A stretch of 64,000 bases of DNA. It comes from Candidatus Heimdallarchaeota archaeon (GTDB lineage Archaea; Asgardarchaeota; Heimdallarchaeia; Hodarchaeales; Hodarchaeaceae). Made by a program: the position numbers and the translations under genes. Below the pieces are notes generated by a model. That model was given only the letters and a program-made list of their open reading frames with translations, ran no database searches and was not told the DNA's origin. Location of the stretch: the NCBI GenBank assembly GCA_020353515.1, contig CP070695.1, forward strand, positions 2,514,055-2,578,054. The letters run 5' to 3'. Positions 44,713-51,702 of the stretch are shown piece by piece; within the stretch, counting starts at the first letter, position 1; each line of letters begins with the position of its first letter.

Positions 44713-45396
44713 ATGGGAAACAGTAATTTCATTCTATCAATGTTACTTAGGTTAATCATTGGTTTAACACTTTTCTCTGTTCTATTATTTCTGCCAGCTG
44801 GCACTTTCGATTGGCCTGAAGCCTGGGCGTTTATCATTATTCTCCTAACTTATGCAATCGCTCTTCACTTCCTCATTTTCAAAGATAATCCAACCGTACT
44901 CAAATCTAGACAACATTATAGACCAGTTTTCGGTGTGGATACACTCATCCTCCTAGTTGCTGGAGTATTTCTTATTATCATGTTTATCCTCATTGGACTT
45001 GATGTTGGTCAATTTCAATGGACTTCTCCTCCTGTACCATCATTATTCAAATATCTCGGTTTTTCAACATTAATTTGCTCATTAATCCTGTTTATGCTAG
45101 TGTTAAAAGAAAATACTTACTTATCACGGGTAATTGAAGTCCAAGAAAAACAAACACTAATTTCAACAGGTCCATATGCTTTTGTCCGCCATCCGATGTA
45201 TCTCGGGAATGTCTTGTTTGTACTGAGCTTACCCATTGCCCTGGGCTCGTATGTGGCGTTAATCCCAGCGGTATTATTTCTAGTTTGTTTTATCCCTAGA
45301 ATTCTGTTTGAAGAGAAGATACTCATCAAAGAATTGAAGGGCTACCAAGAGTATATGCAAAAAGTACGTTATCGAGTAATACCAAAAATTTGGTAA
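44713..45396 (+). CDS. Isoprenylcysteine carboxyl methyltransferase-like membrane protein
   Basis: A 227-residue integral membrane protein with about six helices. The C-terminal signature ISTGPYAFVRHPMYLGNVLF and EEKILIKELKGYQEYMQKVRYRVIP is the SAM-binding region of the ICMT/PEMT-like methyltransferases. The substrate in archaea is unknown; the two GTPases in the window have no CaaX cysteine, so lipid or quinone head groups are more likely than protein. I start at 44713 because of the TATA box at 44681-44690; the GTG at 44692 would lie before the transcript. Confidence 0.88.
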   Translation: MGNSNFILSMLLRLIIGLTLFSVLLFLPAGTFDWPEAWAFIIILLTYAIALHFLIFKDNPTVLKSRQHYRPVFGVDTLILLVAGVFLIIMFILIGLDVGQFQWTSPPVPSLFKYLGFSTLICSLILFMLVLKENTYLSRVIEVQEKQTLISTGPYAFVRHPMYLGNVLFVLSLPIALGSYVALIPAVLFLVCFIPRILFEEKILIKELKGYQEYMQKVRYRVIPKIW

Positions 45397-45560
45397 ATAT
45401 TTAAGGATAAGAAGTAAACTAAGAAAGCCATTAGATTAGTTCGGAAGTAAGTTGCATAGATAGTGGGAATAATAATCACTATTGCGGAAGCAAGTCTAAA
45501 CGATTAATTAAAATTAGTAAATCTCTTAAAGCGTTATATTCATTGCTTGGATGAGTCTAA

Positions 45561-47108
45561 ATGGATAAATCTCTGAGTATCGTTCTAATCTTATGTCTTA
45601 TCTATTCAAATATAAATTTAATAACTCCGATTTTTAATTGCAGAGATTTTCAAATAGTAGCAACTGATAATGGTTTCTCATCTACCAACATCAATTTTAA
45701 AGGTACTGATATCAATTCAAACATTACATTCTCTGGTTTCTACGATTTCCTCACACAGTACAACAACTCAACAGAATTAGAAAAACCTACAATAATAGCT
45801 AATTACATTTCTTGGCAAGAAACCGATGGTGGTGGGTTCCCAGCAATTCAGAATGATTCTCATGTTGTTTTTATTTATTATAACTCAACAGCATTAATAG
45901 AATCCTGTGCGATCGTCGGGGATTTTTCTGCTTACAATGCAATCAATATGACCAAATTAGACCCAAATTATTCTTTTTTCTATTATTCCCTTTCTAATAA
46001 TGTTTTACAGTTTCCTCACACATCTTTTAATTTCATGGTTGAACCAACAACTCGTATCGATTATTTCTTTATAATAAATGGAGAAGATGTGTGGCTGACA
46101 GATCCACGAAATCATCGTCAATCACCTTATACTTTCGGTCAAAATGCCTCTGAATTAGCAATGCCTCTCTTTCAACAACCTCTTGAGATTATTCATCATC
46201 CAGATATTCCACATGGAACTCTTACAACTCTTCAAACACCTTGGCATAATCCAAATGTCCAAGTTTACCTTCCCCCCGGTTATGATCCTTATGGAAGTTA
46301 CCCCACGATGTACACTGGTGATGGGTCTTATTATATCACCTTAATGTCAGCGATAGATATTCTAGATAATATGATAGCTGATCAACGGATCACACCATTA
46401 ATCGCAGTCTTTATTGACCATAAAGATGCTGACCCTAATGATCCAAACAATATTTTTTCTCGTATTGACTGGTACAATTGTAATCCTGAATATTTGACCT
46501 ATCTAGATAGCTTAGTGACTTATATTGATGAAAATTATGCCACAATTCCTTCACCATATGCCCGATTACATCTAGGACTCTCAATAAGCGCTCTTGCTTC
46601 AGCTTATGTGATTCTAGAACGGCCAAAAACATTTAAATTATTAGCATCTCAATCTGGCAGTTATTCTAAAGGAGAAGACTCATACGAAATAATGACTAAG
46701 TATACACATGCTCCTGGATCTTTGGATTTGAAAACTTGGTTCTCAGTTGGTACTTATGAAAACAATAATAACTTCAATACTCCAATGGTAGATGATACAA
46801 AAAATATGGTTTCAATCTGTACCGCCAAAGGATGGCATACTGAAACTATTTATAATCCTGAATGTCACAGTTTTGGTGCTTGGAGACATATCTTGGATGA
46901 TATGTTGGAGTATTTCTTTTCAGAGCCAATAACTAAACTACCAACTAGTTCACAAATGCAAACCACAGTAGATACCTCAGTAACTCAGATAACAACATCA
47001 ACCTCAATCATTCAAGAAAGCACAATCTTCCCATTTATTTTTGTCTTGTTACCACTAATAGTTTTAATCTACTCCCGTAAAAGAAATAAGGAACGGGAAA
47101 TTTCTTAA
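45561..47108 (+). CDS. Secreted, membrane-anchored esterase (Fes/esterase D-like)
   Basis: A 515-residue protein with a signal sequence (about residues 5-20), an N-terminal beta domain (about 85-210, with VVFIYYNST and VGDFSAYN resembling the early-set domain of enterochelin esterases) and an alpha/beta hydrolase core. The nucleophile elbow is LGLSISALASAY with S341 (GxSxS in place of the usual GxSxGG) and the likely histidine is H436 in NPECHSFGAWRH. A Thr/Ser-rich stalk, a membrane helix (about 485-502) and a basic end follow, matching the anchors of other surface proteins here. It may hydrolyse esters or siderophore-like compounds outside the cell. Confidence 0.85.
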   Translation: MDKSLSIVLILCLIYSNINLITPIFNCRDFQIVATDNGFSSTNINFKGTDINSNITFSGFYDFLTQYNNSTELEKPTIIANYISWQETDGGGFPAIQNDSHVVFIYYNSTALIESCAIVGDFSAYNAINMTKLDPNYSFFYYSLSNNVLQFPHTSFNFMVEPTTRIDYFFIINGEDVWLTDPRNHRQSPYTFGQNASELAMPLFQQPLEIIHHPDIPHGTLTTLQTPWHNPNVQVYLPPGYDPYGSYPTMYTGDGSYYITLMSAIDILDNMIADQRITPLIAVFIDHKDADPNDPNNIFSRIDWYNCNPEYLTYLDSLVTYIDENYATIPSPYARLHLGLSISALASAYVILERPKTFKLLASQSGSYSKGEDSYEIMTKYTHAPGSLDLKTWFSVGTYENNNNFNTPMVDDTKNMVSICTAKGWHTETIYNPECHSFGAWRHILDDMLEYFFSEPITKLPTSSQMQTTVDTSVTQITTSTSIIQESTIFPFIFVLLPLIVLIYSRKRNKEREIS

Positions 47109-47137
47109 GATCAAATAGTGGATAAAGAACTGTTCTT

Positions 47138-47794
47138 TCAAACCTCACCTAGGACATCCTCAGGTCGAGAACAGTAATCTTGTACTTTTTCATAGAATCG
47201 ACCCATATGGATACCATCCATGAGCGCATGATGCCCTTGGACACTCAAGGGTAACTTCAGTAATCCCCCTTCCTCAAACATTTTTCCCCAAGCAAACCGT
47301 GGTATTGAATCTGTAGGATGGAACTGCATTGGGTGTATAAAACTTGTGAACGATACCCAAGGGATTGTGCTCATAAACAAATAATCGTCTCTTTCAGGAT
47401 CATTAGCTAACTCCAAATGCTTTTTCACTTTAGCCATGTGTTCTGCAGCTCTTGCTGCAAACACTGGGAATTCCTCCGTGTAGTCAACCGTACAGAAGCT
47501 AAAGATATCGTCATCCACTAGTATTGTAAAACTTGGGTTAACAATCTCATGTTCAACCACCTGATCCACCCGAATGCGATAACGGAACTCAGGAATCGCA
47601 TTCGAAGCTCGGGAGATCACGTAAACGATAGCTAACGTAAAGGAAAGACCTCGTTGTTTTACATCAGAATTGAATGCCGTCAGGTCGATATTTGCAGACA
47701 TGCTGAAGTGGGGATGATTGAAAGAGTTAAACATTCTAAAATGGTCACGACGAGACCAAGTCTGCATATCAATATACCGCATATTTTTCACCAA
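47138..47794 (-). CDS. Chloramphenicol acetyltransferase-like protein
   Basis: A 218-residue protein of the CAT/E2-catalytic-domain fold. Conserved blocks: FNSFNHPHFSMSANIDLT, AIPEFRYRIR, DDIFSFCTVDY, STIPWVSFTSFIHP and the active-site LPLSVQGHHALMDGIHMG with H189 in HHxxxDG. These are the substrate- and CoA-binding features of trimeric type A CATs. Many environmental homologues acetylate unknown acceptors, so drug resistance cannot be assumed. The frame opens with a TTG; a GTG or ATG a few codons in are likely starts. Confidence 0.9.
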   Translation of the reverse strand: MVKNMRYIDMQTWSRRDHFRMFNSFNHPHFSMSANIDLTAFNSDVKQRGLSFTLAIVYVISRASNAIPEFRYRIRVDQVVEHEIVNPSFTILVDDDIFSFCTVDYTEEFPVFAARAAEHMAKVKKHLELANDPERDDYLFMSTIPWVSFTSFIHPMQFHPTDSIPRFAWGKMFEEGGLLKLPLSVQGHHALMDGIHMGRFYEKVQDYCSRPEDVLGEV

Positions 47795-47811
47795 ATTCGC
47801 TTGTTTTCCGT

Positions 47812-48308
47812 TTAAAGATAATTTTTCTCAGAAGTTTTCTCAATCCAATCAAGAATAGTGGGGAGAAGTACTGGAATAAATTCCTTCTTCTTCATTGACT
47901 CTGCAGTGGTAAATTCATGATCTGATTTGAGTGAATTCGTTTATCCTTTTATAAAGACTTCACAGCAGCTATTGCCTCATCAGCAAGATCATAAAAGGTA
48001 AATTGAGACCAATCAACAGGAGAAGAATTCCCCGTACCCCGATCATCGTACCTTAAAACAGCAATTCCATGATTTGCGAGATAAGATGAGATGATACGAA
48101 ATTTTTTTAGTCCCCGTTCTTCATAATCACGCAAACATAGCCCATAACCACTGAGTAAGATCACCGCCTGAAATTTTCCAGTTTTTTGGGGGATTGATAA
48201 TGTTCCCGTTAGAGTAATGTCGTCAACTTGGAAGTTTACTTCCTCTTCGGAAAATAAGGGGGATTTATGTTCTTTCCAACTGAGAGACGATGATGTACAA
48301 TAACGCAT
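47812..48308 (-). pseudogene. Broken alpha/beta hydrolase
   Basis: The first part (47949-48308, 119 residues) has the oxyanion-hole strand and helix of a dienelactone-hydrolase-type or acyl-protein hydrolase: TGTLSIPQKTGKFQAVILLS, NHGIAVLRYDDRGTGNSS and FYDLADEAIAAVKSL, then stops before the nucleophile elbow. In the next frame downstream (47812-47940) the last piece survives: LKSDHEFTTAESMKKKEF and PVLLPTILDWIEK, which carries the catalytic-histidine-like SDHEFT. The roughly 150 residues that should hold the nucleophile and acid are missing, so an internal deletion has destroyed the enzyme. Confidence 0.65.
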
Positions 48309-48351
48309 GACAGAGAGTCTTTTTATAACAGGAAATAGATTATATCCTCAT

Positions 48352-48540
48352 TTATTTTTCCAGTAAGTCTAAACCTGCAATACCTAAGCATGCCATTCCA
48401 AGTCCTAGTGGAAGGATCATGTTTATTGCTTGGTCAGGTTGGATTAAAGCAATAATTACGCTTACAACTCCCATTGTTATCGGAATCCCATAAAGGACAT
48501 AATAAATGATTTTCTCTATTGACAGGCCTTCGGATGACAT
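48352..48540 (-). CDS. Small two-helix membrane protein
   Basis: A 62-residue protein with a short N-terminal helix and two transmembrane helices (about 13-30 and 42-59) ending in LDLLEK. No family is recognised. The hydrophobic pattern is coherent, but there is no ribosome site or neighbour that supports a role. Confidence 0.45.
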   Translation of the reverse strand: MSSEGLSIEKIIYYVLYGIPITMGVVSVIIALIQPDQAINMILPLGLGMACLGIAGLDLLEK

Positions 48541-48902
48541 AGTTTTTTGTTTTTACCCTTTATAGTTAAAAATTTTTTACAAAGACTAGATTCAGAAAAT
48601 GAAAATTCTTTTAAAGGAAACTCAAGATCCAAAAGGATTGTATGTTTACCATTAACTACTTCAGTGATAAGCAAACAAGAACCTTCCTTTCCCAGTAGAA
48701 AAGCCATTCTCAGAGTTTAAATTGCATTAACCTCCATCACCAGCTCCTACAACTACCTCCTCAACCCCGATATCTCCAAGTACGACCACATCTCTAGACA
48801 CCTTCTAACATGTAATACTCCCAACAATAAAGGTTGAATTAGATTAGATTAAAAAGATAAGGGACAAAGTGGTTATTTAGACTGGAATCTGTGTGAAAAA
48901 AA

Positions 48903-49442
48903 GTGCCAACGAATAATCTTGCACCAGGTATGATATTTAACATTGCCATTCTTAGTTTTCTTGATAAACCTGTTGATCATATTATTCAAGCTTTTCTTCA
49001 AAAATATCCAGATAAGATTAAGAACCAAGAAACCGACGTTTCCTTAAATCTTGTATCTATTCTTTTTGAAACTGATCAAAAGATCTTTAAAATTAATCTG
49101 ATGCAACCTATAAGCCCATACTTAATTGATAAGCTTGCCAAAAGATATTATCAAGAGAAAGAAGGAGCTATTATTTTATTTTCAAAAAATCATGATTATT
49201 CCTTTAAAGCCGCTAAAACGTTTTACAAGAAACTCACAAAGGAAAATGAGGATTTTCCGATCCCCATCGCTTTTGTAGAGTTATTAGCAGTAGATGATTC
49301 GAGTCAACTAAACATTAAAGAACCTGAGATTCTAGAGGAGACTCCTCACGTTGCGTATTATGGGCTTACTGAAAATGCTGATGGTTTTGAATCGATACTT
49401 CAATTTATCATTCGAAATTATAATACAACTCTTCGACACTAA
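48903..49442 (+). CDS. Degenerate Ras-like GTPase (pseudoenzyme)
   Basis: A 179-residue protein with the Ras-family fold but no nucleotide site. Strand 1 is IFNIAILSFLDKP, where the P-loop GxxxxGK[ST] is gone; strand 3 KIFKINLMQP has no DxxG; YYQEKEGAIILFSKNHDYSF matches the YYRGAKGxLLIFDVT block of true Rab-like proteins; PIPIAFVELLAVDD replaces NKxD; and AYYGLTENADGFESILQFI replaces the ETSAK loop and last helix. Residues are as long as the family, with no gap. A TATA-like GGTTATTTAGAC about 26 bases before the GTG fits leaderless expression; an ATG at 48930 is an alternative start. It may act as a binding partner or decoy. Confidence 0.6.
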   Translation: MPTNNLAPGMIFNIAILSFLDKPVDHIIQAFLQKYPDKIKNQETDVSLNLVSILFETDQKIFKINLMQPISPYLIDKLAKRYYQEKEGAIILFSKNHDYSFKAAKTFYKKLTKENEDFPIPIAFVELLAVDDSSQLNIKEPEILEETPHVAYYGLTENADGFESILQFIIRNYNTTLRH

Positions 49443-49454
49443 CTTCAGTTTATA

Positions 49455-49592
49455 TTAACCAGTTTCATACATGATTCTACAAGATAGACAAAAATCCGGA
49501 TCAGCCATGTTAGCTTCCATGTTTTCTACCATAATTTCAGCAATGTCTTTCACAGTTTGATTTTTTTTCTGTTTTTTTTCCATCTTACACAT
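49455..49592 (-). CDS. Very small Cys-pair protein
   Basis: A 45-residue minus-strand frame: MCKMEKKQKKNQTVK, then IAEIMVENMEANMADPDF and CLSCRIMYETG. A Lys-rich start leads into one amphipathic helix and a CxxC that could be half a zinc site. The protein-like pattern in a spacer suggests a real micro-gene, but no family or ribosome site supports it. An ATG at 49583 is an alternative start. Confidence 0.4.
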   Translation of the reverse strand: MCKMEKKQKKNQTVKDIAEIMVENMEANMADPDFCLSCRIMYETG

Positions 49593-49781
49593 TCGATCGA
49601 TTTTTATTGGTAATCTTTGTTACTAAAGATATTGGTATTTTTTAATTTGCTAGAAAACAATAATTTCAAATGTGTTAAAAAATCTTCATTTTGTCACAAA
49701 GACTGACTTCTAAATCCATAGAAATTTAATGACAGTCATTTTTTAATGGAATGAGCGCACTTTGCCTTAAGTTGAGGTTCT
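49593..49781. other. Remainder of the 49443-49781 spacer
   Basis: AT-rich, with homopolymer T runs. Likely carries the promoter of the 49782 gene. No RNA gene or repeat is seen. Confidence 0.3.
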
Positions 49782-51017
49782 ATGGTCAATCCTGCAAAGA
49801 ATTTACCCGAAAGGCCACTCTTTACGAGATTAGGTTTTTTTACGAAGAAAGGCTTTCTGTTCTTTTGTTTTTTTTCTTTGATTTATGATAATATTTATGT
49901 ACTGATCTTTGGGAAGGATAAATTGCAAATTATCCTATTTGCGATCCCCTATATTGTGACCTTGATTGTTGCTTACGTTTTAATATTTATTGGAGGACGC
50001 TATATCTTCTCGAAGATTAACTCCTTATTTGGTATTGATTTCACAGGTGAACAACAGAAACAAGACCTTTCCACTCCCCTAATATCGCCTCTTTTTACAG
50101 AAAAAGGATTTCATGCTTTTCAAACCTATGCTCTCCAACGACTCAATAAAAGATGGATTACGTATGGTGCATTCTTTTTAGTCGTTCTTTTGGAATTTAT
50201 CGGGATATGGGGGCCATTCCTCTTTTTTCAAGTAGATGAATGGGTGCAAAACTTTCCAGAGTTAACTGAAAATGGATTATATTACGCCTACCTGGTATTC
50301 AGGGTAGGTCCATTATCGCTATTTCTGTTCTGGTTTTTATTTTGTGTCAGCGCTCTAATTTTTCTAATAATCGAAGTAATGATTATTTTTAACGCTTTGG
50401 GAAACTTCTCGGGTCTTTCCTTGAACAAAATTTCGGAATACTTAGACAGCTCCGTTGAAAACGAAAGTCCTGACGTTTTTTCCCAAAAATCCGAATTTGT
50501 ACAATTTTCACTCACGAATTTTCGTAGAAAATGTAAAATTATCCCTCAAATGTTTCTCAAAATAAATATAGGAATTTCTATTGGAACTGTAATTCTGGTA
50601 CTTATGGCTTCAATCTATATTTCAAATATTCTAGAAGAAGAAGTGAGAACTTTCGCCATTTCTTCCTTTTTTCCCATGATACCAGGAATAATGTTGCTTA
50701 ATCTTGCTGTGTTTATCTTTCCTCAATATTCCCTGCATCGACACCTTGAACGTATAAAAAAAGCCTTTTTGGATTATATATCGCATTTTGCAGACCTAAG
50801 ATCAGGTCAATATCTTAATTTCACTTTTACCGATAACTTAGAAGAAGGTAAAGAAAGACAATTACTTTTAAGTGAATTACAGACACTCAATCAAATAATT
50901 GAACAAGCTGAAGGCTTTTCAACATGGCCCTTCGATTATAATCATGTAACTACCCTTCTGATTGGTTTAATATTACCTTTTGCTACCTTGATCATTGAAA
51001 TCCTCTTCATTCTTTAG
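49782..51017 (+). CDS. Polytopic membrane protein, unknown function
   Basis: A 411-residue protein with about eight transmembrane helices arranged as a pair (30-48, 52-72), a long loop, another group (125-150, 167-205), a large cytoplasmic segment (about 205-260) and later helices (262-284, 292-313, 387-411). The C-terminal region before the last helix is a charged helix (RLLLSEL, LNQIIEQAEGF). No named family is recognised. The following gene starts 10 bases downstream of its stop. Confidence 0.7.
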   Translation: MVNPAKNLPERPLFTRLGFFTKKGFLFFCFFSLIYDNIYVLIFGKDKLQIILFAIPYIVTLIVAYVLIFIGGRYIFSKINSLFGIDFTGEQQKQDLSTPLISPLFTEKGFHAFQTYALQRLNKRWITYGAFFLVVLLEFIGIWGPFLFFQVDEWVQNFPELTENGLYYAYLVFRVGPLSLFLFWFLFCVSALIFLIIEVMIIFNALGNFSGLSLNKISEYLDSSVENESPDVFSQKSEFVQFSLTNFRRKCKIIPQMFLKINIGISIGTVILVLMASIYISNILEEEVRTFAISSFFPMIPGIMLLNLAVFIFPQYSLHRHLERIKKAFLDYISHFADLRSGQYLNFTFTDNLEEGKERQLLLSELQTLNQIIEQAEGFSTWPFDYNHVTTLLIGLILPFATLIIEILFIL

Positions 51018-51027
51018 TTAAAGATGT

Positions 51028-51531
51028 ATGACAATGGTATTTCAGAAAATAGTGATAAATGGGCTATTTTATACACTAATTTGTACTCTATATCTGTTGA
51101 TTTTCATGATTACTTTCAATCCTCGAATATGGGGTTATCAGGATTATCCAGAAAAAATCAAGGAAAAAATCCCTCCACAAACACGAAGAGAAAGAGTGAC
51201 CGCGGGTTTGGTGGGAATACCCTGGTTTTTGTTCCTTCTCGCTTATCCTTTGATTTCAACACTTGTCTTAAAAACTGAGTTGAATGGGAAAATTTCATTC
51301 GAAATAGCGTTTTTAAACATCTTTTTTATGGTGTTTTTATTTTTTCTCGTTGATTTAATCGTTTTAGATTGGTTAATTATAAGCAAAATTACCCCACAGT
51401 TTGTAATCATTGACGGGACAACGCCTGAAGAGTATAAAGAATTTTCTCATCATTACAAAGGGCACCTTATTGCTGCTGTTCCTCTCATCCTAGTTTGTGC
51501 TGTTTTTTCTGCAATTATCGTATTTATTTAG
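51028..51531 (+). CDS. Membrane protein of an uncharacterised four-helix family
   Basis: A 167-residue protein with four predicted helices and a conserved-looking loop NPRIWGYQDYPEKIKEKIPP followed by QTRRERV. I recall this loop from an uncharacterised family in many bacteria and archaea; no function is known. The ATG at 51034 is the alternative start. It lies 10 bases behind the previous membrane protein, so the two are one transcription unit. Confidence 0.7.
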   Translation: MTMVFQKIVINGLFYTLICTLYLLIFMITFNPRIWGYQDYPEKIKEKIPPQTRRERVTAGLVGIPWFLFLLAYPLISTLVLKTELNGKISFEIAFLNIFFMVFLFFLVDLIVLDWLIISKITPQFVIIDGTTPEEYKEFSHHYKGHLIAAVPLILVCAVFSAIIVFI

Positions 51532-51702
51532 TGACACCTTTTAACCATGAACGGAGCTACTAATAGCTCTCCTTTTTCACAAATTCAGCTTTTTCATTTT
51601 TTTGAGTTTAGATTTTGTGATACGATCTTTTTTTTCGGAGAACTACTCCTAGAGTCATCTGGAAACGAGCTGGTTAGTAGTCATAATTTTCCCCCTGTAG
51701 CT

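Noticed and set aside
47138..47794. CAT-like gene read as an acquired antibiotic-resistance gene
   Set aside because: No mobile element, integron or other resistance gene is near, and base composition is like the neighbours; many CAT homologues have other acceptors.
48516..48707. A 63-codon minus-strand frame (MAFLLGKEGSCLL...)
   Set aside because: It overlaps the more convincing small membrane gene at 48352-48540, has no domain-like pattern and lacks a ribosome site.
51024..51278. Overlapping plus-strand frame at the start of the 51028-51531 gene
   Set aside because: Low-complexity Ser/Asn/Lys sequence with no hydrophobic pattern; the other frame carries a family-like loop and four helices.
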